The notes below the pieces were generated by a model. That model searched no databases. It saw only the letters and a list, made by a program, of their open reading frames with translations, and had not been told where the DNA came from. 64,000 nucleotides of DNA, taken from the NCBI RefSeq assembly GCF_003601925.1, contig NZ_QZWH01000006.1:186001-250000 (forward strand), written 5' to 3'. This document shows, in pieces, positions 11,357 to 22,100 of the stretch (its first letter is position 1; each line of letters begins with the position of its first letter). This stretch comes from Buttiauxella izardii. GTDB taxonomy: Bacteria > Pseudomonadota > Gammaproteobacteria > Enterobacterales > Enterobacteriaceae. The translations under genes were made by a program, and so were the position numbers.

Positions 11357-12154
11357 TCAGGCTATCTGCTGCGCACTGCTCAACATTGCGCGGATAAGCT
11401 GCTCCAGCAAGGGTTGTAACTGCGGGGCGTGCTTTTCCCGCCATGCAAACGGCGGTTGCTCATCCATATAATTACATTGAGCTAACTCTAGTTGTACCGC
11501 GTGAACCCCTTGCGACGGTTGCCCATAAGCGCGAGTGATATACCCGCCTTTAAAGCGCCCGTTTGCCACCCAGCTAAATTGCTTTTGCGACGCCGCACAC
11601 GCCACCAGATGTTCCTCAATCAGCTCGTCACAGCTTTTACCGCCGTTGGTGCCGAAGTTAAGATCCGGCAGTTTCCCTTCAAACAAACGTGGAATATGGC
11701 TGGCGATAGAATGCGCATCGAACAGCAGCGCGTAACCGTGTTCGGCTTTCAATCTTTCTAGTTCGCTCTGCAATTGCTGGTGGTAGGGCTGCCAGATATT
11801 ATCCAGCGCCGCTTTGCGCTGCTCTGCGTTCGGTTCTTTGCCCGGGGTAAACAACGGAGTGCCATCAAATAACGTATCGGGATACAGCCCCGTGGTGGCA
11901 GTGGTATAGAGCGGTTTGTCGTCGGCGGGGCGATTTAAATCAATCACCATCCGCGAATAGTTCCCGACGATCACGCTTGCGCCGAGCGCGTTAGCAAAAT
12001 CGTAAAGTTTTGGGATATGCCAGTCGGTATCTGGCAATGGGCGGGCCGCATCGCTCAGGGCCGACTCCACTTCCGGCGTAAGCGCGGTGCCTGCGTGGGG
12101 AATGCTGATCAGAAGCGGCAGTTTTCCACGGTTGAAATTAAAAGGTGCTGTCAC
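11357..12154 (-). CDS. hutG: N-formylglutamate deformylase (histidine degradation, step 5)
   Basis: Hydrolyses N-formyl-L-glutamate to formate and glutamate. Its 265 residues belong to the N-formylglutamate amidohydrolase family ([10 protein letters not shown] near 14-23, [12 protein letters not shown] near 41-52, LFDAHSI near 143-149, [11 protein letters not shown]), not the arginase-like formimidoylglutamase also called HutG in Klebsiella and Salmonella. Start is GTG, 17 bases inside the end of hutI, behind GGGAGAG, so it is translationally coupled to hutI. Together with HutF it forms the two-step branch from formiminoglutamate to glutamate. Confidence 0.95.
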   Translation of the reverse strand: MTAPFNFNRGKLPLLISIPHAGTALTPEVESALSDAARPLPDTDWHIPKLYDFANALGASVIVGNYSRMVIDLNRPADDKPLYTTATTGLYPDTLFDGTPLFTPGKEPNAEQRKAALDNIWQPYHQQLQSELERLKAEHGYALLFDAHSIASHIPRLFEGKLPDLNFGTNGGKSCDELIEEHLVACAASQKQFSWVANGRFKGGYITRAYGQPSQGVHAVQLELAQCNYMDEQPPFAWREKHAPQLQPLLEQLIRAMLSSAQQIA

Positions 12155-13367
12155 GTTTCTCTCCCTGATAAATCACGGTGCAGGGCAATTGCCCCCCTAA
12201 CCAATAGACCAGTTCCGCAGGGCGCGCCACGGGCCAGTGCACAAAGTTGGCAACTTTCCCGCATTCAAGGCTGCCGTGGCTTTCACGAATGCCCAGCGCT
12301 TGTGCGGCGTTGAGCGTGACGCCAGCCAGCGCTTCTTCAGGCGTCAGCCCAAACAACGTACACGCCATATTCAACATTAAGCGCAACGACAACGCAGGCG
12401 AGGTGCCAGGGTTAGCATCGCTGGCAACCGCCATTGCCACGCCATATTTGCGGAAAGCAGCAACCGGCGGCTGTTGCTTTTCGCGCAGCAGATAAAAGGC
12501 TCCGGGCAGCAACACGGCTACGGTATCGGCAGCAGCCATCGCTTGTGCGTCGGCATCCGTAGCGTATTCAAGATGATCGGCAGATAACGCCTGGTAACGC
12601 GCCGCCAGGCTGCTGCCACCAAGGGCAGAAAGCTGTTCGGCATGGAGTTTTACCGGTAATCCTAAATCGCGGGCGGCGGCAAAAACCTTTTCGGTTTGCG
12701 CCGGGCTAAACGCCAGATGTTCGCAAAACGCGTCCACGGCATCGGCGAGCTTTTCTTGCACCACTCGCGGCAGCAACTGCTCGCAAACCACTTCAACCCA
12801 TTTATCGCCATCGCCGCTAAATTCTGGCGGAATAGCATGAGCCGCCAGGCAGGTAGAATAAACCTCAACCGGAAGCGTTTCGCCAAGCTGGCGAATCACG
12901 CGCAGCATTTTGATTTCGTTGTCGATATCCAGGCCGTAACCCGATTTAATTTCAACCGTGGTGACACCTTCTTTCAGCAGGTGATTTAAACGCTGGCGGG
13001 CGGAGTTCAGCAGTTCGTTTTCGTCGGCTTCGCGGGTGTGGCGAACGGTGGAAATAATCCCGCCGCCTTGTGCAGCAATGTCCGCGTAGCTCACGCCGTT
13101 TAAGCGCATTTCAAATTCGGCACTGCGATCGCCGCCAAAAACCAGATGCGTATGACAGTCGATAAAACCCGGCGTGACAATCCCGCCGTCAAAATGGTGG
13201 TGTTCCGTGGCGTTGATGTCGGGAAGTTCATCGCGCCCCCCAAGCCAGACGATTTTCCCCTGATGCACTGCGATAACGCCATCTTCAATCAGGTGGTAAA
13301 GACCGTCCTTCATGGTGACAAGGGTTGCGCCACTCCACAGGCTGTCGCAGGCGCGAGGATAAGTCAT
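12138..13367 (-). CDS. hutI: Imidazolonepropionase (histidine degradation, step 3)
   Basis: Metal-dependent amidohydrolase that opens 4-imidazolone-5-propionate to N-formimino-L-glutamate. The ATG ([11 protein letters not shown]) follows GTGGAGAAT, giving 409 residues; a TTG ten codons upstream would start inside the HutC operator and is rejected. The zinc motif [13 protein letters not shown] is near 75-87, and KSGYGLD and KLHAEQLS are in the family positions. It is first in the hutIG transcript, with an operator just upstream, and overlaps hutG by 17 bases. Confidence 0.96.
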   Translation of the reverse strand: MTYPRACDSLWSGATLVTMKDGLYHLIEDGVIAVHQGKIVWLGGRDELPDINATEHHHFDGGIVTPGFIDCHTHLVFGGDRSAEFEMRLNGVSYADIAAQGGGIISTVRHTREADENELLNSARQRLNHLLKEGVTTVEIKSGYGLDIDNEIKMLRVIRQLGETLPVEVYSTCLAAHAIPPEFSGDGDKWVEVVCEQLLPRVVQEKLADAVDAFCEHLAFSPAQTEKVFAAARDLGLPVKLHAEQLSALGGSSLAARYQALSADHLEYATDADAQAMAAADTVAVLLPGAFYLLREKQQPPVAAFRKYGVAMAVASDANPGTSPALSLRLMLNMACTLFGLTPEEALAGVTLNAAQALGIRESHGSLECGKVANFVHWPVARPAELVYWLGGQLPCTVIYQGEKRDSTF

Positions 13368-13385
13368 GACATTCTCCACATCAGG

Positions 13386-13397
13386 TTGTATAGACAA
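13386..13397 (-). promoter_or_regulatory. HutC-type operator upstream of hutIG
   Basis: TTGTATAGACAA is a near-perfect dyad identical (as its complement, TTGTCTATACAA) to the site in front of hutH. It lies about 20 bases before the hutI ATG, well placed to repress hutIG. Binding by the locally encoded GntR-family HutC is inferred. Confidence 0.8.
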
Positions 13398-13456
13398 TTG
13401 ACTACAAGCTAGCGCAGCGTAGTTTATTCAGCAAGCCATCTGGCTGGAAGTTTGAC

Positions 13457-13469
13457 GCGTATAGACAAG
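13457..13469 (+). promoter_or_regulatory. HutC-type operator upstream of hutFD
   Basis: GCGTATAGACAAG shares GTATAGACAA with the other two operators, with a degenerate left edge (GC in place of TT). It lies about 75 bases before the hutF ATG on the other side of the divergent hutI-hutF region, so each hut transcript has its own site. Confidence 0.65.
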
Positions 13470-13541
13470 TTTAAAATTTGGTTTGCGTAAATTCGTTTTA
13501 GTCGCTAAATCATTGGCATCGCAAAAGAAGGAATCAAAATT

Positions 13542-14906
13542 ATGCCAGCATTTTTTGCACCGGTTGTGATGCTCCCGCAGGGCTGGGGACACAATGTGCG
13601 CATTACCGTCAATGAACAAGGGACAATCACTCATGTTGAGGCTGGCGCCACCGGCGAGGATGCCACGCTGCTGCCTGGCGTTGTGATTCCTTCCATCTCG
13701 AATTTGCACTCTCACGCCTTCCAGCGGGTGATGGCGGGGCTGACGGAAGTGGCGGGTAACCCGCAAGACAGCTTCTGGACGTGGCGCGACATGATGTACC
13801 GCATGGTGCAAAAGCTATCGCCTGAACAAGTCGGTGCCATTGCGACCCGTTTGTATATCGACATGCTCAAGGGCGGCTACACCCAGGTCGCAGAATTTCA
13901 CTATTTACATCATGACGTTAACGGAAAACCGTATGCGTCCGGTGATTTGATGCTACAGCAATTGGTGATGGCTGCCGATAACAGCGGAATAGGGCAAACG
14001 CTGTTGCCCGTGCTCTATAGCCATGCGGGATTTGGCGCGCAACCACCTGACGCCGGGCAAAAAAGATTTATTCAGGATGTCGACCGTTACTTGCGCCAGC
14101 AACACGCGCTGGCAACGGCGCTGAGGCGTTATCCGTTGATTAATCACGGCTTGTGTTTCCACTCGTTAAGAGCGGTGACGCAGGAGCAAATGGAAGATGT
14201 GCTGGAGGCGAGTGATTACCGCTTGCCGGTGCATATTCATATTGCTGAGCAGGAAAAAGAAGTCGATGACTGTGTGGCCTGGAGCGGTGAACGCCCGGTG
14301 GAATGGTTGTATAACCGCTTTGCAGTGGATGACCGCTGGTGCCTGGTTCACGCCACGCATTTGTCGCCGGAAGAGTTAACCCAAATTGTCGAAAGCCGCA
14401 CCGTGGCGGGGCTGTGCCCGACTACCGAGGCGAATCTCGGCGACGGTATTTTCCCAGCCACCAATTTCATCGCGCAGGGCGGGCACTGGGGAATTGGCTC
14501 CGACAGCCATGTGTCGGTGAATGCGCTGGAAGAGTTACGCTGGCTGGAATACGCTCAGCGCCTGCGCGACAAACGCCGCAACCGCATTGTGCTGCCGGAA
14601 CTTCCGCAGGTTGGCGAGGTGTTATGGCGCCAGGCGGCAGTGGGCGGTGCGCAAGCCTGTGGCGTCAACATGGGCATGATAGCGCCGGGGCAACGTGCCG
14701 ACTGGCTGGTGCTCGAACGTGATTCATGGCTTGCGCATATTGAAGATTACGCGTTGCTCAACCGCTGGATATTTGGCGGCAACCGCGAACAAATTAGAGA
14801 CGTGTGGGTGGCTGGAAAGCAGGTGATATCTGACAGGCAGCACCCGCTCGATGAACAAAGCAATACACAGTTTGCGCAGGTGATGCGTACCCTTCAGGAG
14901 TGGTGA
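13542..14906 (+). CDS. hutF: Formimidoylglutamate deiminase (histidine degradation, step 4)
   Basis: Amidohydrolase-superfamily enzyme that deaminates N-formimino-L-glutamate to N-formyl-L-glutamate and ammonia. Its 454 residues show the metal motif [13 protein letters not shown] near 53-65, [15 protein letters not shown] near 113-127, the VHIHIAEQ metal and substrate strand near 227-234, LVHATHL, and the SDSHVSVN aspartate region near 321-328. ATG follows GAAGGAAT. HutF marks the five-step Pseudomonas-type pathway, in contrast to the four-step route of Klebsiella. It is translationally coupled to hutD (TGATG). Confidence 0.95.
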   Translation: MPAFFAPVVMLPQGWGHNVRITVNEQGTITHVEAGATGEDATLLPGVVIPSISNLHSHAFQRVMAGLTEVAGNPQDSFWTWRDMMYRMVQKLSPEQVGAIATRLYIDMLKGGYTQVAEFHYLHHDVNGKPYASGDLMLQQLVMAADNSGIGQTLLPVLYSHAGFGAQPPDAGQKRFIQDVDRYLRQQHALATALRRYPLINHGLCFHSLRAVTQEQMEDVLEASDYRLPVHIHIAEQEKEVDDCVAWSGERPVEWLYNRFAVDDRWCLVHATHLSPEELTQIVESRTVAGLCPTTEANLGDGIFPATNFIAQGGHWGIGSDSHVSVNALEELRWLEYAQRLRDKRRNRIVLPELPQVGEVLWRQAAVGGAQACGVNMGMIAPGQRADWLVLERDSWLAHIEDYALLNRWIFGGNREQIRDVWVAGKQVISDRQHPLDEQSNTQFAQVMRTLQEW

Positions 14907-15451
14907 TGGAATTTTTTGATATACGGAAAGTGCCTGTCAGCTTGTGGCGTAACGGGGCCGGAGAAACCCGAGAAATTTGCTGCTTTCCGCCTGCAACACG
15001 TGATTTTAACTGGCGTGCCAGTATCGCTTCAATCGCCAGTAGCGGCGAATTTTCGGCCTTCCCGCAGGTTGACCGCGTCATCACGTTACTCGAAGGGGGC
15101 GAAGTGGTGCTGGATGCGGGAAAGGCGTTTCGTCATACCTTAAAGCACTTTCAGCCGTTTGCTTTTGCCGGTGATTACACGGTGAAAGCGGAGCTGAAAC
15201 AGGGGATGTCGATGGATTTTAATATCATGACGCACCGTGACCGTTGCCGAGCCAAAGTGCGCGTTGCTGACCGCACATTCACCACCTTCGCACCGCGTGG
15301 CGGCATTATTTACGTGCTCAGCGGCGAATGGCAACTCGGCGACAAACTGCTGAAGCCGGAGCAGGGCGCATGGTGGCAAGAGGGTCGCCACACTTTGCGC
15401 CTGCTGAAAACAGAAGGGAAACTGCTGTTTAGCGAAATTACCTACTTGTAA
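14906..15451 (+). CDS. hutD: HutD/Ves family protein
   Basis: 181-residue cupin-type protein of the HutD family; in E. coli the homologue Ves lies at the equivalent chromosomal site. In Pseudomonas HutD is thought to limit hut operon activity, possibly by binding a pathway intermediate; the biochemical role is not settled. The start is the ATG overlapping the hutF stop, preceded by CAGGAG; a GTG two codons upstream is possible but less well placed. Family blocks visible are [16 protein letters not shown] near 10-25, [11 protein letters not shown] and [14 protein letters not shown]. It ends directly against hutC, which is convergent. Confidence 0.9.
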   Translation: MEFFDIRKVPVSLWRNGAGETREICCFPPATRDFNWRASIASIASSGEFSAFPQVDRVITLLEGGEVVLDAGKAFRHTLKHFQPFAFAGDYTVKAELKQGMSMDFNIMTHRDRCRAKVRVADRTFTTFAPRGGIIYVLSGEWQLGDKLLKPEQGAWWQEGRHTLRLLKTEGKLLFSEITYL

Positions 15452-16198
15452 TTACTTTCCAGTAAAACTGCCCACTAACTGATAACGCGAGCCTGGATAC
15501 AACAGCCGGGCTACCGTCACCACCTGCGAATGGTGCCAGGTGCGGCGTTGAATCAACAAACAAGGCTGACTGGCAGTCACTTCCAGTAAACCTTGTTGCG
15601 TTTCATCAGCCAGCACCGCTTCCACAACATGTTCACCAGAGGTTAACGGCGCGACTTTGCTCAGATAATGGTGCGGCGTGAACAAGCGAAAATCCTGCTG
15701 TAAATAGTCTGCGGCGAGCGCGGGATTCACGTAGCGCGTTTCCAGTTGCACCGCCATATCGTTATCGTAATGAACCAGTTGTGAGTAAAACAGCGGTTCG
15801 CCAACATTCACCGAAAAGGCATGCGCCAGTTTTTCATCGGCGTTGATTTGGGTGAGCGCCACAACCTGATTGCGGTAATGATGGCCGCGCGCGGTAATTT
15901 CTTCGGCAATGCTCCCAACTTCCAGCATCGCGGTATGGCCTTTTTGCTCCGCAACAAATGTTCCCACGCCCTGCATCCGCACCAGCCAGCCTTCGCCTGT
16001 CAATTCGCGCAGCGCACGGTTAATCGTCATTCTGCTGACATTCAACTCATTCACCAGCTCAGTTTCTGAAGGGATGCGCTGGTGGGCGAGCCAGTTGCCG
16101 CTGCGGATTTGGCTGATAATTCCCTGCTTAACCCGTAAATAAATCGGCGCGGGCAAATCGCTGATTGCGGCGCGTAGCTGAGCCAGTGTGTCAGACAT
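15452..16198 (-). CDS. hutC: HutC, GntR-family repressor of histidine utilisation
   Basis: 248-residue GntR/HutC-family regulator. The N-terminal winged helix-turn-helix (PAPIYLRVKQGIISQIRSG, then IPSETELVNELNVSRMTINRALREL, residues 16-68) is followed by a UTRA ligand domain (about 90-240) that in characterised HutC proteins senses urocanate. It is divergent from hutHU, whose operator lies in the 161-base spacer. Three TTGTMTAKACAA-like sites in the locus are its probable targets. Confidence 0.94.
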   Translation of the reverse strand: MSDTLAQLRAAISDLPAPIYLRVKQGIISQIRSGNWLAHQRIPSETELVNELNVSRMTINRALRELTGEGWLVRMQGVGTFVAEQKGHTAMLEVGSIAEEITARGHHYRNQVVALTQINADEKLAHAFSVNVGEPLFYSQLVHYDNDMAVQLETRYVNPALAADYLQQDFRLFTPHHYLSKVAPLTSGEHVVEAVLADETQQGLLEVTASQPCLLIQRRTWHHSQVVTVARLLYPGSRYQLVGSFTGK

Positions 16199-16304
16199 AA
16201 GCTTGTTCCTTCATGGTTTCATTTTGCGCACAAAGCGCGATCCCGCTCACTGTTCAATAAAAATTACCTATGACGTACTGGCGGTCATTTGGGTTTATTA
16301 GTTA

Positions 16305-16320
16305 GGTTGTCTATACAACC
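16305..16320 (+). promoter_or_regulatory. HutC-type operator upstream of hutHU
   Basis: GGTTGTCTATACAACC is a 16-base dyad with perfect 6-base arms; its core TTGTCTATACAA is the exact reverse complement of the site before hutI. It lies 40 bases before the hutH ATG. Confidence 0.82.
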
Positions 16321-16359
16321 ATATACGTTCATATGAATTGATGCCATCAGGAACTCCTT

Positions 16360-17919
16360 ATGTCGATGCAAAAAGGGTCGCTGCAAAAGAAGCTTTGCTG
16401 TCTCACTCCAGGGCGCGTAACGCTCGCCACACTGCGTGAAATCTATCATGGAACCGTGACGCTGAGTCTGGATCCCCAGGCCATTGACGCGGTTGAAAAA
16501 GCGCAACAAACCGTTGAAGCCATCGTCAAACATGGCGATGTGGTTTACGGCATTAATACCGGGTTTGGCAAACTGGCGCAAACCACTATCGCCAATGACC
16601 ATCTGGCTGAATTGCAACGCAATCTGGTGCTTTCGCATAGCGTCGGCCTGGGTAAACCGCTGCCGGATGACGTGGTGCGCCTGGTGATGGCGAGCAAAAT
16701 TATCAGCCTCGCGCGCGGTCATTCTGGCGTGCGCATGAACGTTATCGACAGTTTGTTGAACCTGTTTAACGCCGGAGTGATGCCGGTAATTCCAGAAAAA
16801 GGTTCGGTAGGCGCATCGGGGGATTTAGCGCCGCTGGCGCATCTTTCCTTGATGCTGTTAGGCGAAGGCAATGTACGGATCAATGGCGAAGAAATTCCTG
16901 CGATTGCCGGGCTGAAAATTGCTGGCGTTGAGCCGTTGGTGCTGGGGCCAAAAGAAGGGCTGGCGTTATTAAACGGCACCCAGGTTTCTACCGCACTGGC
17001 GCTGCGCGGCCTGTTTGAAGGCGAAAAAGTCTTTGGCGCGGGGCTGGTGGCGGGGGCGTTGTCCCTTGAGGCCATTCAGGGTTCGGTGAAACCGTTCGAC
17101 GCCCGTATTCACGAAGCGCGTGGGCAAATCGGGCAAATTGACGTTGCGGCAGCGGTCAGAACCCTGCTGGAAGGCAGCGAAATCGTCAATTCCCATCAGC
17201 ATTGCGGGCGCGTGCAAGACCCGTATTCCATTCGTTGCGTGCCACAGGTAATGGGCGCATGTCTCGATAACCTGCGCCACGCGGCGCGTGTGCTGCAAAT
17301 CGAAGCCAACGCCGCTTCCGATAATCCGCTGGTGTTTAGCGAAACCGGTGAAGTGATTTCTGGCGGTAACTTCCATGCGGAACCGGTGGCGTTCGCCGCC
17401 GATATTCTGGCGCTGGCGATTGCCGAAATTGGCGCGATTTCCGAACGCCGTCTGGCGTTACTGCTCGATACCGGGCTTTCCGGCCTGCCGCCATTCCTGG
17501 TGAAAGAGGGCGGGATCAACTCCGGCTTTATGATTGCTCAAGTGACCGCCGCCGCTTTGGCCTCAGAGAACAAATCGCTGGCGCACCCAGGAAGTGTGGA
17601 TAGCCTGCCAACTTCTGCCAACCAGGAAGATCACGTTTCTATGGCGACCTACGCCGCTCGCCGCCTGGGCGACATGTGCTTTAACACCGCAGCGGTTGTG
17701 GGCATCGAAGCGATGGCTGCCGCTCAGGGTATTGAGTTTTCCCGCCCGTTACGCAGTTCGGCGCTGATGGAACAGGTGTTTAGTGGCGTGCGCGAGCGCG
17801 TGGCCTTCCTCGATAAAGACCGTTTACTGGCACCCGATATTGAAAGTATGCGCCAGTGGGGTTGTAGCGGCGATTTGCCAGCAGCGATTACTCAACTCTT
17901 TCCTTCTACATCGGCCTGA
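16360..17919 (+). CDS. hutH: Histidine ammonia-lyase (histidine degradation, step 1)
   Basis: Deaminates L-histidine to urocanate. The self-forming MIO cofactor motif Ala-Ser-Gly is at residues 152-154 in [21 protein letters not shown] near 66-72 and [18 protein letters not shown] are also conserved. At 519 residues it is about ten longer than common HutH, because of an N-terminal tail ([14 protein letters not shown]); the ATG chosen has AGGA eight bases upstream, and I see no better internal start. It is the first gene of hutHU. Confidence 0.97.
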   Translation: MSMQKGSLQKKLCCLTPGRVTLATLREIYHGTVTLSLDPQAIDAVEKAQQTVEAIVKHGDVVYGINTGFGKLAQTTIANDHLAELQRNLVLSHSVGLGKPLPDDVVRLVMASKIISLARGHSGVRMNVIDSLLNLFNAGVMPVIPEKGSVGASGDLAPLAHLSLMLLGEGNVRINGEEIPAIAGLKIAGVEPLVLGPKEGLALLNGTQVSTALALRGLFEGEKVFGAGLVAGALSLEAIQGSVKPFDARIHEARGQIGQIDVAAAVRTLLEGSEIVNSHQHCGRVQDPYSIRCVPQVMGACLDNLRHAARVLQIEANAASDNPLVFSETGEVISGGNFHAEPVAFAADILALAIAEIGAISERRLALLLDTGLSGLPPFLVKEGGINSGFMIAQVTAAALASENKSLAHPGSVDSLPTSANQEDHVSMATYAARRLGDMCFNTAAVVGIEAMAAAQGIEFSRPLRSSALMEQVFSGVRERVAFLDKDRLLAPDIESMRQWGCSGDLPAAITQLFPSTSA

Positions 17920-17936
17920 TGCCGGGAGCCACGACA

Positions 17937-19622
17937 ATGACTGAATCTGTAAAACAGGCGGTAGCCCGCACGGTACGTGCTCCACATGGCAGCACGTTGC
18001 ATTGTGAAAACTGGCTGATCGAAGCAGCTTACCGCATGATCCAGAATAACCTCGACCCGGATGTTGCCGAGCGCCCGGAAGATCTGGTGGTGTACGGTGG
18101 GATCGGCAAAGCTGCGCGTAACTGGGAATGCTTCGAGCAGATCCTTTCCTCACTTCGTTCGCTTAAAGCGGACGAAACGTTGCTGGTGCAGTCCGGTAAA
18201 CCAGTGGGCATTTTCCGCACCCACGCTGACGCACCGCGCGTCTTAATCGCTAACTCCAACCTCGTTCCACACTGGGCTAACTGGGATCATTTCCACGAAC
18301 TCGATAAAGCCGGGTTGATGATGTACGGCCAGATGACCGCCGGTTCGTGGATTTACATCGGCGCGCAGGGCATTGTGCAGGGCACGTTTGAAACCTTCGC
18401 CGAAGCGGGACGCCAGCACTACAACGGCGATCTACGTGGCAAGTGGATCCTTACGGCGGGCTTAGGTGGAATGGGCGGTGCGCAGCCGTTGGCAGGCGTG
18501 CTTGCAGGCGCTTCGGTGCTGGCAATTGAATGCCAGGAATCACGCATTGATTTCCGTCTGCGTACCCGTTACCTCGATTACAAAGCGACAAGTCTCGATG
18601 AAGCGCTGGCGATGATCGAACAGGCGAATGCAGAGAAAAAAGCCATCTCCGTAGGCCTGCTGGGGAACGCCGCCGAGTTGTTGCCGGAACTGGTAAAACG
18701 CGCCAAAGCGGGCGGAATCAAGCCTGATATTGTCACCGACCAAACCTCCGCGCACGATCCGGTGAACGGTTACTTGCCGTTGGGCTGGAGCGTGGAGCGC
18801 TGGCAGAGTGAACGCACAACACAGCCGAAAGCGGTAGAAAAAGCGGCGCGTGAGTCAATGGCGGTGCATGTTCAGGCGATGCTCGATTTCTGGGAAATGG
18901 GCGTGCCGACGGTGGATTACGGCAACAATATTCGCCAGGTCGCATTTGATGAAGGCGTGGAAAATGCCTTTGATTTCCCGGGCTTTGTTCCGGCCTATAT
19001 TCGCCCGTTATTCTGCGAAGGCAAAGGGCCATTCCGCTGGGTGGCGCTGTCTGGCGACCCGGAAGATATCGCCAAAACCGACGCCAAACTCAAAGAACTC
19101 TTCCCGGATAACCATAACCTGCATCGCTGGCTGGATATGGCGCAAGAACGCATTGCGTTCCAGGGATTACCGGCGCGTATTTGCTGGCTGGGACTCGGCG
19201 AGCGTCATCTTGCCGGGCTGGCATTTAACGAAATGGTGCGCAACGGCGAGCTGAAAGCACCGATTGTTATCGGGCGCGATCATCTGGACTGCGGTTCGGT
19301 GGCGTCACCCAACCGTGAAACGGAATCCATGAAAGATGGTTCGGACGCGGTTTCTGACTGGCCGCTGCTTAACGCGCTGTTAAATACCGCGGGCGGCGCG
19401 ACGTGGGTGAGTTTGCATCACGGCGGCGGCGTTGGAATGGGCTTCTCACAACACGCGGGCGTGGTGATTGTGGCGGATGGTACGCCAGAAGCGGCGGTGC
19501 GCTTGGGTCGCGTATTGTGGAATGACCCGGCAACGGGCGTGATGCGCCACGCCGATGCGGGTTATGAAAGTGCCGTGGAATGCGCGAAAGAACATGAATT
19601 AAAACTGCCGATGATCAAATAA
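17937..19622 (+). CDS. hutU: Urocanate hydratase (histidine degradation, step 2)
   Basis: NAD-containing urocanase that hydrates urocanate to imidazolonepropionate. The ATG behind GGGAG (561 residues, MTESVKQ) is preferred over one six codons upstream that overlaps the hutH stop. Signature stretches are [35 protein letters not shown], the glycine-rich NAD loop [13 protein letters not shown], the active-site cysteine in [15 protein letters not shown] (near 409) and [13 protein letters not shown]. It lies 17 bases downstream of hutH and converges on yddG with four bases between stops. Confidence 0.97.
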   Translation: MTESVKQAVARTVRAPHGSTLHCENWLIEAAYRMIQNNLDPDVAERPEDLVVYGGIGKAARNWECFEQILSSLRSLKADETLLVQSGKPVGIFRTHADAPRVLIANSNLVPHWANWDHFHELDKAGLMMYGQMTAGSWIYIGAQGIVQGTFETFAEAGRQHYNGDLRGKWILTAGLGGMGGAQPLAGVLAGASVLAIECQESRIDFRLRTRYLDYKATSLDEALAMIEQANAEKKAISVGLLGNAAELLPELVKRAKAGGIKPDIVTDQTSAHDPVNGYLPLGWSVERWQSERTTQPKAVEKAARESMAVHVQAMLDFWEMGVPTVDYGNNIRQVAFDEGVENAFDFPGFVPAYIRPLFCEGKGPFRWVALSGDPEDIAKTDAKLKELFPDNHNLHRWLDMAQERIAFQGLPARICWLGLGERHLAGLAFNEMVRNGELKAPIVIGRDHLDCGSVASPNRETESMKDGSDAVSDWPLLNALLNTAGGATWVSLHHGGGVGMGFSQHAGVVIVADGTPEAAVRLGRVLWNDPATGVMRHADAGYESAVECAKEHELKLPMIK

Positions 19623-19626
19623 CGCG

Positions 19627-20517
19627 TTAACTGTAGCGGCGGGTTGCAAACCAACATAAAAGCGATCCGCCGACTACCATCGCAACACCCTGCCAGAAAC
19701 CCCAGCCCGGATGTAAACCCAACCACAAACTCGCAATCAACGCCGAAAGCACCGGCGTAAAGTACGAGGCCGTCGCCAGCAACGTCATATTCCCGCGCTG
19801 AATGCCATGGTTCCAGGCCGAATAGGCTATCGCCGTGGAAGCGCCCATAAACAACAATTGCAGCGTTGAAGGCAGCGTGAAGTGAATCGGTGCTTCGCTA
19901 ACAAAGGCAAATTTCACCCATAACACGGCTGCGGTGGCGCAGAAGAACAGCGAAACGCCATTTGTGCCTGCGCTCCAGCGGCGGGTGATATTGCAATAAA
20001 GCGCCCAAATGAGGGCGGCGGCAAACGCCAGGCCGTAAGCTAATGGGTTATCGAGAATGTTGTGCCACATCTGCAACGGCGACCATTCACCGTCGCCTTT
20101 CATCACTTGAACGATCCCCGCCAGAGAAAGCGCCAGCCCCGGCCAGAGCCATAAATTGCTGCGTTGCTGGTTGATAAACAGCGCCAGCAGAATGGTCAAA
20201 CTCGGCCACAGGTAATTAATCATCCCCAGTTCTAATGACTGGCTGCGGCTATGGGCAAGGCCAATGGCTAAGGCGAGAAATATTTCGTAAGTGACAAATA
20301 ACGCCCCGCCCACCCACAGATAGCGCGGCGGTATTTCACGGATTTTCGGTAAACCCCGCGCAACGCACAAGCAAATTGCGCTGACGGTGTAAATCAGTGC
20401 GGCACCGCCCACCGGGCCAAAATGCTCGCTGATACTGCGCAGTAAACCGACCGAGGTGCTCCAGAGGAGAATTGCCAGCAGGCCAAAAGCCGTGGCGCGT
20501 TTTGCAGAGGTGTCCAT
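19627..20517 (-). CDS. yddG: YddG-type aromatic amino-acid exporter (DMT family)
   Basis: Ten-helix drug/metabolite transporter of 296 residues that resembles YddG of E. coli along its length: LLAILLWSTSVGLLRSISEHFGPVGGAA near 14-41, GMINYLWPSLTILLA near 97-111, TASYFTPVLSA and GGSLLCWFATRR at the C-terminus. YddG exports aromatic amino acids; here it could also act on other amino acids or on a hut intermediate, which sequence cannot tell. In E. coli yddG lies elsewhere, so its position next to hutU and nadE is a rearrangement or insertion. A REP pair lies upstream. Confidence 0.82.
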   Translation of the reverse strand: MDTSAKRATAFGLLAILLWSTSVGLLRSISEHFGPVGGAALIYTVSAICLCVARGLPKIREIPPRYLWVGGALFVTYEIFLALAIGLAHSRSQSLELGMINYLWPSLTILLALFINQQRSNLWLWPGLALSLAGIVQVMKGDGEWSPLQMWHNILDNPLAYGLAFAAALIWALYCNITRRWSAGTNGVSLFFCATAAVLWVKFAFVSEAPIHFTLPSTLQLLFMGASTAIAYSAWNHGIQRGNMTLLATASYFTPVLSALIASLWLGLHPGWGFWQGVAMVVGGSLLCWFATRRYS

Positions 20518-20535
20518 GTATTTCCAGAGCGGTAT

Positions 20536-20611
20536 TGTCGGATGACGCTGTTGTACGACCTACACGCGAGAACGGGTTTTCGTAGGTCGGATAAGCGCAG
20601 CGTCATCCGAC
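20536..20611. repeat. REP pair (BIME-like) between yddG and nadE
   Basis: Two inverted REP units: TGTCGGATGACGCTGTTG...CGACCTAC and GTAGGTCGG...GCGTCATCCGAC, separated by an 18-base linker. They fill the space between the yddG start and the nadE stop and probably also shape the nadE mRNA 3' end. Confidence 0.85.
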
Positions 20612-20628
20612 GCTATTTTCAGAAAGGG

Positions 20629-21453
20629 TTATTTCCAGAAATCATCAAACACGGTAATCGGCGTGCGACGTTTGTGTTCGGTTTTCAGATACCAGCCTTC
20701 GATGATTTTGCTGGTGCCTTCATCAAGGGTTTTGCCTTCAAGGTAATCGTCAATCTGCTCGTAAGTCACACCCAGCGCGGCTTCGTCCGGCAGAGAAGGG
20801 CGATCGTCTTCAAGATCCGCCGTCGGCGCTTTCTGGTACAAATGCTCCGGGCAGCCCAACGTTTTCAGCAGCGCTTTGCCCTGGCGCTTGTTCAGGCGAA
20901 AGATTGGGTTGATGTCGGTGCCGCCATCGCCGTATTTGGTGAAGAAGCCGGTTACTGCCTCTGCGCCGTGGTCAGTTCCGACCACCACGCCTTTAGTCAT
21001 TCCGGCAATGCTGTATTGCGCTTTCATACGTTCGCGGGCTTTTTCGTTGCCGCGAATAAAATCGCTCAGTTCAATTCCCGCTTCGCGCAGCGCTTGCTCG
21101 CTCGCCAATACCGCACCTTTGATATTCACGGTTAATACGCGGTCGGGTTGGATAAAGGTGATGGCGTCCTGGCAGTCTTGCTCATCGGCCTGCACGCCAA
21201 ACGGTAAGCGCACGGCAATAAACTGGTAGCTGCTATCGCCGGTTTCTTCGCGCAGTTCGTTTATCGCAGTCTGGCAAAGTTTGCCGGTCAAAGTGGAGTC
21301 CTGGCCGCCGCTGATGCCCAGCACCAGAGACTTAATGAAGGGATATTTTTGTAGGTACGACTTTAAAAAATCGACGCTGACACGAATCTCGTGTGCCGGT
21401 TCGATCTGTGGTTTAACCCCCAAAGCCTGAATAATCTCTTGTTGCAGAGCCAT
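20629..21453 (-). CDS. nadE: NH3-dependent NAD+ synthetase
   Basis: Adenylates nicotinic acid adenine dinucleotide and amidates it with ammonia to NAD. In 274 residues (E. coli 275) the ATP pyrophosphatase loop SGGQDS is at 48-53; [25 protein letters not shown] near 158-182 and [17 protein letters not shown] near 208-224 are the family motifs. The glutaminase domain of the longer NadE class is absent, so the enzyme uses free ammonia. It is divergent from osmE. Confidence 0.98.
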   Translation of the reverse strand: MALQQEIIQALGVKPQIEPAHEIRVSVDFLKSYLQKYPFIKSLVLGISGGQDSTLTGKLCQTAINELREETGDSSYQFIAVRLPFGVQADEQDCQDAITFIQPDRVLTVNIKGAVLASEQALREAGIELSDFIRGNEKARERMKAQYSIAGMTKGVVVGTDHGAEAVTGFFTKYGDGGTDINPIFRLNKRQGKALLKTLGCPEHLYQKAPTADLEDDRPSLPDEAALGVTYEQIDDYLEGKTLDEGTSKIIEGWYLKTEHKRRTPITVFDDFWK

Positions 21454-21709
21454 TTAACCCCTCCGATTGAAATTCACCTGCGCGCGCAGGCATATAGATT
21501 AAAACTAACCTTTTGTAGGTAAAACGACAAGACTCATGCGGGAACATGGGAACCATTTGGCGCGATTTAGAGCGATTCGACGCTAACCTGGTGTTTTGTA
21601 TAATAATCCTAAAATTTGTTCATTTGGTCTGCTTAGTTGAAAAAAGCGCTTTTATATTCCAGGCTTATCTAACACGCATGAGCAATACCCTGAAAAACGA
21701 GGATAAAAT

Positions 21710-22048
21710 ATGAACAAGACTTTCGCAGGAATTTTAGGTGCAGCAGCGGTAATGACTATGTTGGCGGGTTGTACGGCCTATGATCGCACAAAAGATCAGG
21801 TTGCGACCCCAGTTGTAAAAGACGTGAAAAAAGGCATGAGCCGTGAGCAAGTGCAGCAAGTTGCCGGTAAGCCTTCTTCTGAAATCACCATGGTTCACGC
21901 ACGCGGCACTTGCCAGACTTATATTCTTGGCCAGCGTGATGGCAAAACCGAAACTTATTTCGTCGCCCTTGATGAAACCGGTCATGTGATGAATTCCGGT
22001 TATCAGACTTGTGCCGAGTACGACACTGATCCACAAACCAAAAAATAA
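21710..22048 (+). CDS. osmE: OsmE, osmotically inducible lipoprotein
   Basis: 112-residue SmpA/OmlA-fold lipoprotein. The lipobox is LAGC with Cys21 as the predicted lipidated residue; the mature part contains [19 protein letters not shown] (BamE-like repeat) and a pair of cysteines (GTCQTY, YQTCAEY). It is annotated in E. coli as osmotically and stationary-phase induced, and its molecular function is not known. ATG follows ACGAGGATAAA. The 256-base gap before it must hold its promoter. A bidirectional terminator separates it from katE. Confidence 0.95.
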   Translation: MNKTFAGILGAAAVMTMLAGCTAYDRTKDQVATPVVKDVKKGMSREQVQQVAGKPSSEITMVHARGTCQTYILGQRDGKTETYFVALDETGHVMNSGYQTCAEYDTDPQTKK

Positions 22049-22063
22049 ATTCCCGTTATAAAT

Positions 22064-22096
22064 AAAAAAGCCGTCACAGATGTGACGGCTTTTTTG
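22064..22096. terminator. Bidirectional terminator between osmE and katE
   Basis: AAAAAGCCGTCACA and its exact complement are separated by only GA, with A-runs and T-runs on both sides, so it can stop transcription of osmE (plus) and katE (minus). Confidence 0.92.
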
Positions 22097-22100
22097 TGGG

